A DNA stretch of 64,000 nucleotides, taken from the NCBI RefSeq assembly GCF_000420485.1, contig NZ_ATVA01000018.1:1-64000 (forward strand), read 5' to 3'. This document shows, piece by piece, positions 7,345 to 16,340 of the stretch. Position numbers and translations under genes: made by a program. Source of the stretch: Paucidesulfovibrio longus DSM 6739 (GTDB lineage: Bacteria; Desulfobacterota; Desulfovibrionia; Desulfovibrionales; Desulfovibrionaceae). The notes below the pieces were generated by a model. That model saw nothing but the letters and a program-made list of their open reading frames with translations, had not been told where the DNA came from and did not search any database. Position 1 is the stretch's first letter; the number at the start of each line of letters is the position of its first letter.

Positions 7345-8768
7345 CCCAGGAACAGAGCGCGAAAAAGGGAAGAAAGATTCAGCCCCGCGTGGCCATGCCC
7401 GAACAGCCCGCGCGCGAGCGGAGCGGCAACTTCGACGAGGTGGCCCTGGGCTACCGCCGCGAGGACGCCCTGGCCGAGACCGCACGCTGCATCCAGTGCA
7501 AGAACCCCAAGTGCCGCAAGGGCTGCCCCGTGGAGATCGACATCAAGGGCTTCATCGGGCGGCTCCAGCAGGACGACCTTTCCGGCGCGCACGAGATCAT
7601 CCGGCAATACAATTCCCTGCCCGCGGTCTGCGGCCGGGTCTGCCCGCAGGAAAGCCAGTGCGAGGGCGCGTGCGTGCTCGCCGCCAAGGGCGAACCCGTG
7701 GCCATAGGCCGCCTGGAACGCTACGTGGCCGATACCTTTGCGGCGTCCGGAGCCTGCGAACAGCTCACGGGCACGCGCGAATGCACCCTGGACAGGCCCT
7801 TGCGCGTGGCCTGCGTGGGCGGCGGCCCCGCCGGGCTGAGCTGCGCCGGACACCTGGCCGCGCTCGGCGTCAAGGTCACGGTCTTCGAGGCCCTGCACGA
7901 GGTGGGCGGCGTGCTCGTCTACGGCATTCCCCGCTTCCGCCTGCCCAAGGCCGTGGTCCGGCGCGAGGTGGAAGCCATGCGCGCCCTGGGCGTGGAGTTC
8001 GTGACCAACTGGGTCGCGGGCCGCACCTTCCAGCTGCGCGAACTCATGGAGCAAGGCTTCGACGCGGTCTTCATCGGAGTGGGCGCGGGCCTGCCGCGCT
8101 TTTTGAACGTGCCGGGCGAGAACCTGCTCGGCGTGTACTCGGCCAACGAATATCTCACCCGCGTGAACCTGGGCCGGGCCTTCAGCTTTCCGGACCACGA
8201 CACCCCGCCCCCGCACACGGGCCGGGTCGTGGTCGTGGGCGGCGGCAACGTGGCCATGGACGCCGCGCGCACGGCCCTGCGCCTGGGCGCGGACGAGGTC
8301 ACGATCCTGTACCGCCGCACCGAGGCGGAGATGCCCGCGCGCGCCGAAGAGACGCACCACGCCCTGGAAGAGGGCGTGAAGCTGCGCTGCCTCTGCTCGC
8401 CCATCGCCTTCAACGGCGACGCGGACATGAAGCTGACCTCGGTCACGGCGCAGCTCATGGAGCTGGGAGCGCCGGACGAGTCGGGCCGCTGCCGCCCGGT
8501 CTGCGTGGAGGGCGCGAGCGAGGAAATCCCGGCGGACACGGCGGTCATCGCCGTGGGCACCCGGCCCAACCCCATCCTGCTGGAGGCCACTCCGGAACTG
8601 GAACTGAACAAGTGGGGCTACATCCAGGCCGATCCGGAAACCGGGGAAACCTCCATGCCGAACGTCTTTGCCGGTGGCGACATCGTCACGGGCGCGGCCA
8701 CGGTCATCTCGGCCATGGGCGCGGGACGGCGCGCAGCCAAGACCATCGCCGAGCGCTTCCTGGGCTGA
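7341..8768 (+). CDS. nfnB: NADH-dependent ferredoxin:NADP+ oxidoreductase, large subunit
   Basis: The product is 475 aa, the bifurcating subunit. The N-terminal iron-sulfur domain has C50-x2-C53-x4-C58-x3-C62-P and a second cysteine set in V-C-G-R-V-C-P near residues 95-110, enough for two [4Fe-4S] clusters. Two Rossmann motifs follow: GGGPAGL near 159 for the FAD that bifurcates, and GGGNVAMD near 300 for NADPH. It is also similar to the small subunit of glutamate synthase, but the adjacent NfnA and the absence of a GltA-type large subunit favour NfnB. It acts in the cytoplasm, balancing NADPH, NADH and ferredoxin pools in anaerobes. Confidence 0.93.
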   Translation: MTQEQSAKKGRKIQPRVAMPEQPARERSGNFDEVALGYRREDALAETARCIQCKNPKCRKGCPVEIDIKGFIGRLQQDDLSGAHEIIRQYNSLPAVCGRVCPQESQCEGACVLAAKGEPVAIGRLERYVADTFAASGACEQLTGTRECTLDRPLRVACVGGGPAGLSCAGHLAALGVKVTVFEALHEVGGVLVYGIPRFRLPKAVVRREVEAMRALGVEFVTNWVAGRTFQLRELMEQGFDAVFIGVGAGLPRFLNVPGENLLGVYSANEYLTRVNLGRAFSFPDHDTPPPHTGRVVVVGGGNVAMDAARTALRLGADEVTILYRRTEAEMPARAEETHHALEEGVKLRCLCSPIAFNGDADMKLTSVTAQLMELGAPDESGRCRPVCVEGASEEIPADTAVIAVGTRPNPILLEATPELELNKWGYIQADPETGETSMPNVFAGGDIVTGAATVISAMGAGRRAAKTIAERFLG

Positions 8769-8901
8769 GGCGATCCTCCTTCCATATCGCGGCATGGGCC
8801 GGAGGGTGCGAAAGCGTCCTCCGGTTCATGGTCATGCGGACCGCCGGAACAGACATTCGCGGGCGGGCCGCGAACCGTTCCATCATGACAACAGGAAACG
8901 C

Positions 8902-10095
8902 ATGCCTTTCGCATTGGATGTCCGGACCATCATTTTCCTGATCTTCTTGGGCGACGTCGTCTCGACCTTGCTGCTCTGGGCCTATGGGCGGGACCGGAAA
9001 AACGAATTGCCCTTTCGGGCCTTTATGGCGGGCAAGGCGTTGCAGGCCGTGGGCTGGCTGCTGATGGGCCTTCGGGGAGCCATCCCTGCCGAGCTGTCCA
9101 TCGGCCTGGCCAACTTCTCGTTTTTCCTCGGATTCGCCCTGGCCGCCTTTGCCATGACCAGCATCGGCCGGGAGCGCCCGGAGCGGCTGCTGCGGTTTTA
9201 CCTCGGCCTCGGCCTGGCCACGGGAATCGGCTTCCTGCTGATCCGCTTTCAGGACGTGAACGTGCGCATCGCCTATTCCATGTTCGTGGATTCCCTCTGC
9301 TTCACGCTGCCCGTGGCCGCGTATCTCGTGCTGGACCGATCCAAGACGCGGCTCGATTTCGTGCTTTCCGCACTGTACGGGTTTTCGAGCCTGGCCCTGT
9401 TCTTCCGGGGCGTTTTGGCTCTGCGCTTCCCTCAGGCCACCTTGATGGAATGGAATTCCTACCAGGCCTTTTCGCTCCTTCCCGCCTACCTGCTGCTGCT
9501 CGTGGGCAACGGAGGCTTTCTGCTGTTGATGAAGCAGGATTCCGACCGGGAACTGCTGCTCGCGGCCACGCATGACGGGCTGACGGGCCTGCTCAACCGC
9601 AAGACCTTTCTGGAGCGGGCCGAGGGCATGCTGGCCCTGTCCGCGCGGCAGGGCGAGGCCGTGTCCCTGTTCATGATCGACATCGACCACTTCAAGCGGG
9701 TCAACGACACCTTCGGCCACCAGGAGGGGGACCGGGTGCTGCTGGACTTCGCGGCCACGGTGGGCGGTGCGCTGCGGCGGTCCGACGTGTTCGGCCGCTA
9801 CGGCGGGGAGGAGTTCGTGGTCTTTCTGCCGGGCACGGGGGAGGAGGAGGCGCGCCTTGCGGCCGAGCGGCTGCGCGCGGCGGTCGAGGCCCGCGAGCTG
9901 CGCTCCCGCAGCGGCAAGCCCCTGCGCTATACCGTGAGCGTGGGAATCTGCACCAGCCGTCCGGACGCGGCCTCGGACATGGAAGAGCTGCTCCGCCTGG
10001 GGGACAAGGCCCTCTACCGGGCCAAGGACCAGGGCCGCAACCGCGTGGCCCGGTGCGCCGCTTCCGGAACGGAGATTCCGGTTCCCGCTTCCTAA
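8902..10095 (+). CDS. Membrane diguanylate cyclase
   Basis: The product is 397 aa. The first ~210 residues form about six or seven membrane helices with short loops and no obvious ligand domain. The C-terminal GGDEF domain has the active-site form GGEEF at residues 301-305 and an inhibitory RxxD site (R-R-S-D, Asp 295) five residues upstream, so it should make c-di-GMP and be feedback-inhibited. The ATG at 8902 follows an AGGAAA site. Its last four bases overlap the convergent glycosyltransferase. No EAL or HD-GYP partner is nearby. Confidence 0.9.
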   Translation: MPFALDVRTIIFLIFLGDVVSTLLLWAYGRDRKNELPFRAFMAGKALQAVGWLLMGLRGAIPAELSIGLANFSFFLGFALAAFAMTSIGRERPERLLRFYLGLGLATGIGFLLIRFQDVNVRIAYSMFVDSLCFTLPVAAYLVLDRSKTRLDFVLSALYGFSSLALFFRGVLALRFPQATLMEWNSYQAFSLLPAYLLLLVGNGGFLLLMKQDSDRELLLAATHDGLTGLLNRKTFLERAEGMLALSARQGEAVSLFMIDIDHFKRVNDTFGHQEGDRVLLDFAATVGGALRRSDVFGRYGGEEFVVFLPGTGEEEARLAAERLRAAVEARELRSRSGKPLRYTVSVGICTSRPDAASDMEELLRLGDKALYRAKDQGRNRVARCAASGTEIPVPAS

Positions 10096-11168
10096 TCCCT
10101 GTCCGGGCGCAGGGCGCGCAGCCGCGCGGTCATCATCCGGCCCACGCGGGCCGGGGAAAAGCGTTTCGTCACGGCCTGGGCGCGCAGGCGCATGTCCGGG
10201 TCCGTGCCGCGCAGGGCGCGGCGCATCTCGCGCTGGAGCGCGGCCAGGTCCGGTTCGGCCCAGAGCATTCCGGCCTGGAAATACGGCGGCAGCGCGGCCA
10301 GGTCCGTTTCCGTCACCGGGACGATCCGGAAGGGCAGGGGGCGGCTGTTGCGCTCGTCCATGAAGGTCATGTTGCCGGACCAGCCCGTGGCGATGACGCG
10401 GTTGCCCTCGGCCAGGGCTTCGGACAGCCCCAGTCCCCAGGCCTCGGCCCGGTGCGGGCTGACGTAGCAGCGGCAGAGCCGGTGCAGGGCGGCGATTTCG
10501 CCGTCCGTGAACTCGCCCTCCAGGGAAAGCACGCCGGGCAGGTGCGAGAGATCCAGGCTGTGGCGGTATTGCTTGACCACGAAGCCCACGCGCACGGAGC
10601 CGAAATCCGGGCCGCGGGGTTGGTCGGGCGATTGGCCCGAACCTTGGCCGGGATGCAGCTCGGCGCGCAGCCCGGCAAAGGCGCGCAGGGCCGCGAGGAG
10701 ATTCTTGCGCCGGTTGGCCGCGTCCGCGATGGTGTAGAACCAGTAGGTGTCGTCCCTGTGGCCCAGAAGCGCGGCGACCCGCGCCAGGTCGGCCTCGGCG
10801 GGTTCGGTCCGTTCGACCGCGTGCGGAATCACGTGCACGTTTTGCACGCGGGGCGCGAAGATGTCGCGGCTGAACTCCGAACAGGTCCAGACCTCGTCCG
10901 CCAGTTGCAGCGGAGCGGCGAACGCCTCCGGCAGGGGCGCGGCCTCGAACACGCAATAGGCCGCCACGGGCGTTCCCGCAGGCAGGCCCTCCCGGCGCAG
11001 GCGCTCCAGGTGGCCCGGCAGAAAGGGCGGCTCGTCGTGGATCACGGCGACGTGGGCCTTTGCCGGATCGTCCACGAGCTCGTGCCCGGCTCCGGCAAGG
11101 GCCGCCATGTTCGCGCGCCCGGCCTGGGCGTGGCTGACGTATTCTCCGAGCTGGTAATAAACGCGCAT
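10092..11168 (-). CDS. GT4-type glycosyltransferase
   Basis: The product is 358 aa. The C-terminal half has the nucleotide-sugar-binding pattern of GT-B enzymes: Y-V-S-P-H-R-A-E-A-W-G-L-G-L-S-E-A-L, a variant of the E-x7-E motif, then a Gly/Asn loop. The N-terminal half begins M-R-V-Y-Y-Q-L-G-E-Y, a typical GT-B first strand. There is no signal peptide or membrane helix, so it acts at the cytoplasmic membrane face. Another glycosyltransferase lies 79 bases upstream on the same strand. Donor and acceptor cannot be told from sequence; cell-surface polysaccharide is likely. Confidence 0.85.
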   Translation of the reverse strand: MRVYYQLGEYVSHAQAGRANMAALAGAGHELVDDPAKAHVAVIHDEPPFLPGHLERLRREGLPAGTPVAAYCVFEAAPLPEAFAAPLQLADEVWTCSEFSRDIFAPRVQNVHVIPHAVERTEPAEADLARVAALLGHRDDTYWFYTIADAANRRKNLLAALRAFAGLRAELHPGQGSGQSPDQPRGPDFGSVRVGFVVKQYRHSLDLSHLPGVLSLEGEFTDGEIAALHRLCRCYVSPHRAEAWGLGLSEALAEGNRVIATGWSGNMTFMDERNSRPLPFRIVPVTETDLAALPPYFQAGMLWAEPDLAALQREMRRALRGTDPDMRLRAQAVTKRFSPARVGRMMTARLRALRPDRD

Positions 11169-11247
11169 CAGGCGCCCTCCGTGGTCCCTTCGCGGGGGTT
11201 TTCGCCCGTGCGGCGAGCCGCGTGCCGATTATTTCGCTGCGCGCGGC

Positions 11248-12942
11248 TCATTCCGTCTCCAGCAGGTCGTGCTTCACGGCCCAGAGCAGCAGGGCGCGGG
11301 CCTCTTCGGGCCCGGCGCAAAGCCCGGCGGCCAGCAGCCCCTCGGACAGCTCCGCAGCGGTCGCGGGCTTGCGGGCCATGAACAGCAGCCGCCGGATGCC
11401 TTCTTCCTCCACCAGTCCGGCAAGGCCCGGATAGATCAGGGGCGCGTCCTTGCGGCGGTAGGTGGCCTCGCCCGTGCGGCCCAGGCGCAGGCGCGTGCCG
11501 TCCGAAAGGTTGCGGCTGGCGTAGCCCGCGAAGACGCGCGCGAAGCCGACCTGCGAGGGATGCGGCGCGTGCGCGGCGCCCCGGTCCTGGCCGAAGCCCG
11601 GCGGAGCGGGCAGGGTCCAAAGCTCGTCCCAGAGCTCCAGGTAGCTCTCCATGACCGCCTGCCAGGTGTAGCAGCGCTCCACGCGGCTGCGGGCCGCCCC
11701 GCCCAGCCGCCCGCGCAGGGCCGGGTCCGCGTGCAGCCGCGCGATGGCCCCGGCCAGGGCCGGAATGTCCACGGCGGTGCGCTGGGCCAGGAGCAGGTGG
11801 TACTGGTTGTCGAAAAGCAGCGGAGCCATCAGGTCGAGCCGCTCGGAGCGGTCCGGTCCCAGGGTGGGCACGGTCAGCCCCGTTTCTTCCGGCAGCACGA
11901 GGTCGCGGTAGCCGTCGTAGTCCGAAACCACGGCGGGCAGCCCGGCCGCTGCCGCCTCCAGCACGGTCAGGCCGAAGGTTTCCTGCGGGTTGTCCGCGAC
12001 GGAGAGAAACACGTCCGCCGCGCGGAAGAGCGCGAGTTTGCGGCGTTCGCCGGGCCGGGGAAAAATGCGCAGGTCCAGGCCGATGTTCCCGGCCAGCCGT
12101 TCCAGCGTGGCCGGAAAGGCGTCGTTTTCGTCCAGCCAGCCCGCCAGGACCAGCGTGGTGTTTTCCGGCCGGGGGCCGCTTGCCGGGTCCGCGTCCTGGA
12201 AGCAGCGCTGAAACGCGCGCAGCAGCGGCAGGAGGTCCATCTTGGAAAAGTGGGAGAGCCTGCCGAAGACGAGATGGACCGTGCGCTTTGGGTCCAGGTC
12301 CAGCTCGGCGCGCAGGGCCGCGCGCTGCTCCGGCGCGGCCGGGGTGATCGCGGCGGCGTCCACGCCCAGGGGCACGCGCCGCAGCGTGGGCTGGCCGAAC
12401 TCGTCGCCCAGGCCGTAGCCCTCGCGCAGTTGGCGGAAATACGCCTCCACCGCGGCCCGGCCCGCGCGGGAGGTGCAGACCACGCAGTCGCGCGGGGACG
12501 CGCCCGGCCAGAGGTGCCGCAGGAAGGCCTCGGCGTAGCCCGCGTAGGACAGGGAATGGGTCACGCCCGTGATGGGGAACGCGGCGGGGCTGTGGGCGTT
12601 GCGCACGCGGGCCAGGGCGGGCTGGTAGGTGATGCAGTCGGACTGGTGGAAGCAGTGGTACGGCTCCCTGGCGAGCCGGGCCGGAAGCTCGCGCCGGTCC
12701 AGCACGCGGCATTTTTCCGCCGAGGCCGGAAACAGCTCCCGCAGCAGCTCGGCCTGGGAAGCGCGGTGCTCCTGGTCGCCCAGGAAGAAATGGTACTCGT
12801 CGAAGGGATCCGCCGCGAGCAGCGCGGCCAGAAATCCGGTGTTGGCCACCTTGCGGCCCAATACGGCCCCGGATTCCAGGAACGGGTCCAGGCTGCCCCA
12901 AATCCGGCGCACTGCGGCGCGCTTGCTCTGGCTGTTCGTCAT
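11248..12942 (-). CDS. GT4-type glycosyltransferase with C-terminal extension
   Basis: The product is 564 aa, about 170 longer than a standard GT4. The donor-binding core runs to about residue 425: V-F-G-R-L-S-H-F-S-K-M-D near 235 and P-Q-E-T-F-G-L-T-V-L-E-A near 320-330 (E-x7-E). A C-terminal part (about 440-564) with a predicted winged-helix-like or helical fold follows, ending in K-H-D-L-L-E-T-E. I do not recognise that extension. The gene is 79 bases upstream of the other glycosyltransferase, likely the same operon, and diverges from a diguanylate cyclase at 13193. The acceptor is unknown. Confidence 0.82.
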   Translation of the reverse strand: MTNSQSKRAAVRRIWGSLDPFLESGAVLGRKVANTGFLAALLAADPFDEYHFFLGDQEHRASQAELLRELFPASAEKCRVLDRRELPARLAREPYHCFHQSDCITYQPALARVRNAHSPAAFPITGVTHSLSYAGYAEAFLRHLWPGASPRDCVVCTSRAGRAAVEAYFRQLREGYGLGDEFGQPTLRRVPLGVDAAAITPAAPEQRAALRAELDLDPKRTVHLVFGRLSHFSKMDLLPLLRAFQRCFQDADPASGPRPENTTLVLAGWLDENDAFPATLERLAGNIGLDLRIFPRPGERRKLALFRAADVFLSVADNPQETFGLTVLEAAAAGLPAVVSDYDGYRDLVLPEETGLTVPTLGPDRSERLDLMAPLLFDNQYHLLLAQRTAVDIPALAGAIARLHADPALRGRLGGAARSRVERCYTWQAVMESYLELWDELWTLPAPPGFGQDRGAAHAPHPSQVGFARVFAGYASRNLSDGTRLRLGRTGEATYRRKDAPLIYPGLAGLVEEEGIRRLLFMARKPATAAELSEGLLAAGLCAGPEEARALLLWAVKHDLLETE

Positions 12943-13192
12943 GCTTCCAACAAATCCGTTTCAGCGCCGTTTGTCAAACGTTGTCGCCTTGATCGCCGCG
13001 GACATCGGGACGGACGCGGCGCGGCCGCGCGTGTTTCGGCAGTCCGCAATTTGACGCTGCGGCGCGCCCGCTCCCGCGGCTGCGGAGATATCCGCCGTTT
13101 CGCCGGAGAGTTGCGGAAGCGGATTCCATTGGCCTTCAATTTGCAACGAAGGAGTCGGGAAATATTTTCCTTGCGCTCAAGGAGGCGGAAAA

Positions 13193-14662
13193 ATGAACCA
13201 CGAAGGCAGACAGGAAACCATGTGGGGCCTGGGTCTGAACGACCCGGAAGCGGCCCGTATACAGGAAGCCGTGGGCGAGGGATTCGAGCTGCGCAACTAT
13301 CCGGAGGGCCGCGCGCCCCTGGACGAGATCGCGCCCGAAGAGCAGCCCGGCACCACCTGGATCCCCTGGCGCATCTGGGAAAGCATTCCCGAGCAGGGCA
13401 AGGAAGCCTTTCGGGAGATGGAGCACACCCAGCGCATTCTCATCCAGGACGAGGACGACCGCGTCATGGAACTGGACGAGGTGCTGGAGGAGGGCTTTCT
13501 CACGGCCATCCGCGCGCCCCTGACCCGCGACAAGGTCCAGGACGCGCTCTTCCGGGCCAAGGAAGTCACCAGCCTCTACTCGGACATCTACCGCATGACC
13601 GAGGAGATCATCCTGGAGCGCGAGCTGCTCAAGCGCAAGACCGACCAGCTGCTCTTCCTGAACCGTTTCCTGACCAACGCCACGGGCAGTCTCGACCCGG
13701 CGGAAATCCTGGGCCAGGCCCTGGACGACCTGAACCTGCTCCTGCCCGTGAAGCTGCTCCAGGCCGCTTTCTGGCAGCGCAACGCCGAAACAGGGGAATC
13801 CGAGGTGGAACTGCTCCTGGACGCGCGCCTGGGCAAGGACATCGAGGCCAAGTGGATCGAATTTCTGCTCGACACCGCCCTGCGCAACGAGGGCGGCCCC
13901 ATCGGAGGGTTCCAGGTCGAGCACATGGACACCAAGGGCGAGCCCCTGCCCCCGGAGGCCGGGCGCTCGGTGATCCTGCCCCTGGCCGGGCCGCAGGGCC
14001 AGTTCGGCTGCCTGGCGCTGCTGTGCGACCGCGAAATCCGGCTGGCCAAGGACCAGGTCCAGACCCTCAAGTCCGCCGTGCGGCACCTGGGGCTGGCCCT
14101 GAACAACGCCCGCCTCTACCGCGAGGTCAAGATCCGCGCGGACCGCGACGGTCTGACCAAGCTGCACAACCGCCAGACCTTCGACCGCCGCCTGGCCGTG
14201 GAACTCAAGCGCAGCCAGCGCTACGGCAATTCCCTGGCCCTGCTCATGGTCGATCTCGACCACTTCAAGCAGGTCAACGACACCCACGGCCACGCCGCGG
14301 GAGACATGGTCCTGCGCGAGGTGGGCGCGCTGCTCCAGGACTCCGTGCGCAGCTGCGACATCGCCGCGCGCTTCGGCGGCGAGGAGTTCGCCCTGCTCCT
14401 GCCCCACACCCACGAGGCCGACGCCTGGAAGCTGGCCGACCGCATCCGGCGGCGCATCGAGAAGCTGCGCTACAACTATGCGGGAAAGTCCCTGTCCATC
14501 ACCGCCAGCATCGGGGTTTCCTCGCTTGCTCCCGGCTGCCTGGACAAGGAGAACGACCTGCTCCTGCGGGCGGACCAGGCCCTCTACCTGGCCAAGGCCA
14601 ACGGCAGGAACACCGTGGCCACCTCGGCCCAGTGCGCGAACTCGCGGAGCCTGAGCAGCTAG
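13193..14662 (+). CDS. Cytoplasmic GAF-like/GGDEF diguanylate cyclase
   Basis: The product is 489 aa. The N-terminal 150 residues are acidic and unfamiliar. A coiled segment near 150-165 leads into a GAF-like domain (about 165-315). The GGDEF domain follows, with GGEEF at 395-399 and an RxxD site (R-S-C-D) five residues before it, so c-di-GMP synthesis with product inhibition is expected. No membrane segment is seen. AAGGAGG lies 6 bases before the ATG. It diverges from two glycosyltransferases across 250 bases in which I see no other gene, which fits c-di-GMP control of a surface polysaccharide but does not prove it. A strong bidirectional terminator follows. Confidence 0.9.
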   Translation: MNHEGRQETMWGLGLNDPEAARIQEAVGEGFELRNYPEGRAPLDEIAPEEQPGTTWIPWRIWESIPEQGKEAFREMEHTQRILIQDEDDRVMELDEVLEEGFLTAIRAPLTRDKVQDALFRAKEVTSLYSDIYRMTEEIILERELLKRKTDQLLFLNRFLTNATGSLDPAEILGQALDDLNLLLPVKLLQAAFWQRNAETGESEVELLLDARLGKDIEAKWIEFLLDTALRNEGGPIGGFQVEHMDTKGEPLPPEAGRSVILPLAGPQGQFGCLALLCDREIRLAKDQVQTLKSAVRHLGLALNNARLYREVKIRADRDGLTKLHNRQTFDRRLAVELKRSQRYGNSLALLMVDLDHFKQVNDTHGHAAGDMVLREVGALLQDSVRSCDIAARFGGEEFALLLPHTHEADAWKLADRIRRRIEKLRYNYAGKSLSITASIGVSSLAPGCLDKENDLLLRADQALYLAKANGRNTVATSAQCANSRSLSS

Positions 14663-14710
14663 GCGGGATTTGCACCCCTCGCGGCCGAAACCGGCAAAGG
14701 CGAGAAAAAA

Positions 14711-14743
14711 GGCCGCGTTCCGGTGCATGGAACGCGGCCTTTT
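14711..14743. terminator. Bidirectional intrinsic terminator
   Basis: An 11-bp perfect stem (GGCCGCGTTCC with GGAACGCGGCC, loop GGTGCAT) has TTTTC after it and a run of six A before it. It can end the plus-strand cyclase gene and the minus-strand gene at 14815. Confidence 0.9.
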
Positions 14744-14814
14744 CTTCGTGCGCCCACAGCGGGGAAAAAACCGCCGCGCCGCCGGAGAGGGCGTCCTCCC
14801 CGTTATCCTCCGTG

Positions 14815-15171
14815 CTAGAGCACCGCCTTGAGCACCTTGGCGATGGCGGGGTGCTCCACGCGCAGCCTGCGCTCCTGGAGCATCCTGTCGGCGGCGTCGT
14901 TCATGGCCTGCTCGAGCCAGGCTCTGGAGGCGGTGATCTTGCCAAGCCGGATCACGGCGGCGTCGCCGTCGCGCAGCAGTTCGTATTCCTCCACGACCAG
15001 AGTGGTCTCCTCGCTTTCGCCTTCCAGGAGCACGTCTACGAGCAGGCGGTGCGCCGAGGTGTCCAGGCGCAGGTTGGAGATCTTGCCGTAGCGGGAGAAT
15101 TTTTCGTTCAGGGCCATGCGCAGGGCGGCGGAAAGGCCCATGTCCTTGATCTGTCTTAACTTCTCAAGCAT
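14815..15171 (-). CDS. Hypothetical protein of 118 aa
   Basis: The sequence has a predicted helix (residues 1-25), a beta-strand block around N-L-R-L-D-T and L-L-V-D-V-L-L-E-G, another strand block around L-V-V-E-E-Y-E-L-L, and a helical C-terminus ending in L-K-A-V-L. There is no signal peptide, membrane segment or cysteine, so it is a small soluble cytoplasmic protein. I do not recognise a family. It starts 31 bases after the stop of a glycosyltransferase and the two are probably cotranscribed, so a role in the same surface process is possible. Confidence 0.7.
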   Translation of the reverse strand: MLEKLRQIKDMGLSAALRMALNEKFSRYGKISNLRLDTSAHRLLVDVLLEGESEETTLVVEEYELLRDGDAAVIRLGKITASRAWLEQAMNDAADRMLQERRLRVEHPAIAKVLKAVL

Positions 15172-15202
15172 GTGGTGCTCCTTGTGCTTGGTGTGGGAGG
15201 GG

Positions 15203-16210
15203 TCAGCCTTGGCGCAGGCCGTCCCAGATGTCGAGAATGTCGCGTTGCTGCGCCTCCAGGGAGTAGGCGTCGGCGGTGAGCCGGGCGTTGTGGAGCGCGG
15301 CGGCGTAGGCGGGGGTGCGGCCCTGCACCCAGGCCACGGCCTCTTCGAGCAGCAGGGCCGCGTCGAGCACGTCGAGGTCGGCGCACCAGAGGCCGTTGCC
15401 GCCCCAGGGCACGTCGCGCACGGGCCACCAGGGGGTGAAGCGCGGGTTTTGCTGGGCGGGGCGCATGTAGTCCCAGCCGCCGTAGCCGGAAAAGCCCACG
15501 CTGAGGCAGCCGCTGGCCATGGCTTCCAGGGGCGGCAGGGGGCAGCCCTCGGGAAAGCCCGTCATCAGGAAGACGTGCGAGCGGGCCAGGATCCGGGCCA
15601 CGCCAAAGGCGTCCATGCCCTCGATGGGCGTCCAGCGGACTTCGGCCTCCGGGTTGCGGGAGTGGAAGATGTCCTGGATCTGGCGGGCCTGGGCCTTGTT
15701 CTTGCGGGGCATGTAGGCGATGCGCACCGGGCCGTCCGGCTTGGAGCCGGGCGTGGCGAAAAGCTCGCGGTCGATGCCGGGCCGGAGCACGGGCGCGTCG
15801 CGGCCCGTTGTCTCGCGCACGAAGTGGGCCACGGGTTCGGACACGGCCAGGAATTCCACGGGCAGCCGGCTCCAGGTGATGTTTTCCGGCAGAGAGGAGA
15901 AGAGGTAGGCCCAGTTCTGGACGTAGCTGACGCAGCGCGCGCCCGCTTCCAGGCCGGGGGCCAGGGCGTTGACCCAGCCCTCGGGCACGAGCCAGAGGTC
16001 GCCGGGCCGGAGCGCGAGATCCTTCCAGGCCAGCTCCGGGGCCGCGCCCTTGAGTCCGGAGGGCGTCCACTGGGCGGGCTCGCGCAGGACCAGGGCGGCC
16101 TCGTGCCCGGAGCCCGGCCCGACGGCGTGCAGGGTCGCGGCGATCTGCCGCAGCACGGTGATGCCGCCTGCGGCCTGCTTGACCGGCGGAAGGAAGATGT
16201 AGGTGCGCAT
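15203..16210 (-). CDS. Glycosyltransferase (GT-B fold)
   Basis: The product is 335 aa starting at M-R-T-Y-I-F-L-P-P, a GT-B first strand. A glycine-rich G-G-I-T-V-L loop follows near residue 15-20. In the C-terminal half, G-F-P-E-G-C-P-L-P-P-L-E-A-M-A-S-G (near 220-240) is the donor-sugar motif. Cysteine in that motif is uncommon but occurs in relatives. No convincing ribosome-binding site precedes the ATG at 16208-16210, and no better in-frame start was found. The partner gene at 14815 follows it. Substrate unknown. Confidence 0.8.
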   Translation of the reverse strand: MRTYIFLPPVKQAAGGITVLRQIAATLHAVGPGSGHEAALVLREPAQWTPSGLKGAAPELAWKDLALRPGDLWLVPEGWVNALAPGLEAGARCVSYVQNWAYLFSSLPENITWSRLPVEFLAVSEPVAHFVRETTGRDAPVLRPGIDRELFATPGSKPDGPVRIAYMPRKNKAQARQIQDIFHSRNPEAEVRWTPIEGMDAFGVARILARSHVFLMTGFPEGCPLPPLEAMASGCLSVGFSGYGGWDYMRPAQQNPRFTPWWPVRDVPWGGNGLWCADLDVLDAALLLEEAVAWVQGRTPAYAAALHNARLTADAYSLEAQQRDILDIWDGLRQG

Positions 16211-16238
16211 GTATGGGGAAAGACCATAAATGTGCGTG

Positions 16239-16262
16239 CTTGGCAAGGGCGGCCTTGCCAAG
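16239..16262. promoter_or_regulatory. Perfect 10-bp dyad between divergent genes
   Basis: CTTGGCAAGG, spacer GCGG, CCTTGCCAAG form a perfect inverted repeat between the glycosyltransferase (minus) and the sensor kinase (plus), about 30 bases from the first and 80 from the second. That is a fitting place for an operator, for example autoregulation by the response regulator encoded downstream. A chance RNA hairpin is the alternative. Confidence 0.5.
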
Positions 16263-16340
16263 GCCGTGACATTGGGCAAAAGTGTGCCCAGGCTCGTTTC
16301 GGGGCGGCTGGGCTCCGAAGAACGCATGCCGGGAGGGTAC

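Noticed and set aside
11269-15159. Very long open frame on the strand opposite the glycosyltransferases and beyond
   Set aside because: High GC makes antisense frames long. The translated sequence is low-complexity in Arg, Gly and Ala and shows no domain, while the opposite frames carry complete motifs.
16239-16262. Sigma-54 promoter over the dyad (TTGGCA...TTGCC)
   Set aside because: The two boxes are 8 bases apart instead of 5, so the spacing does not fit.
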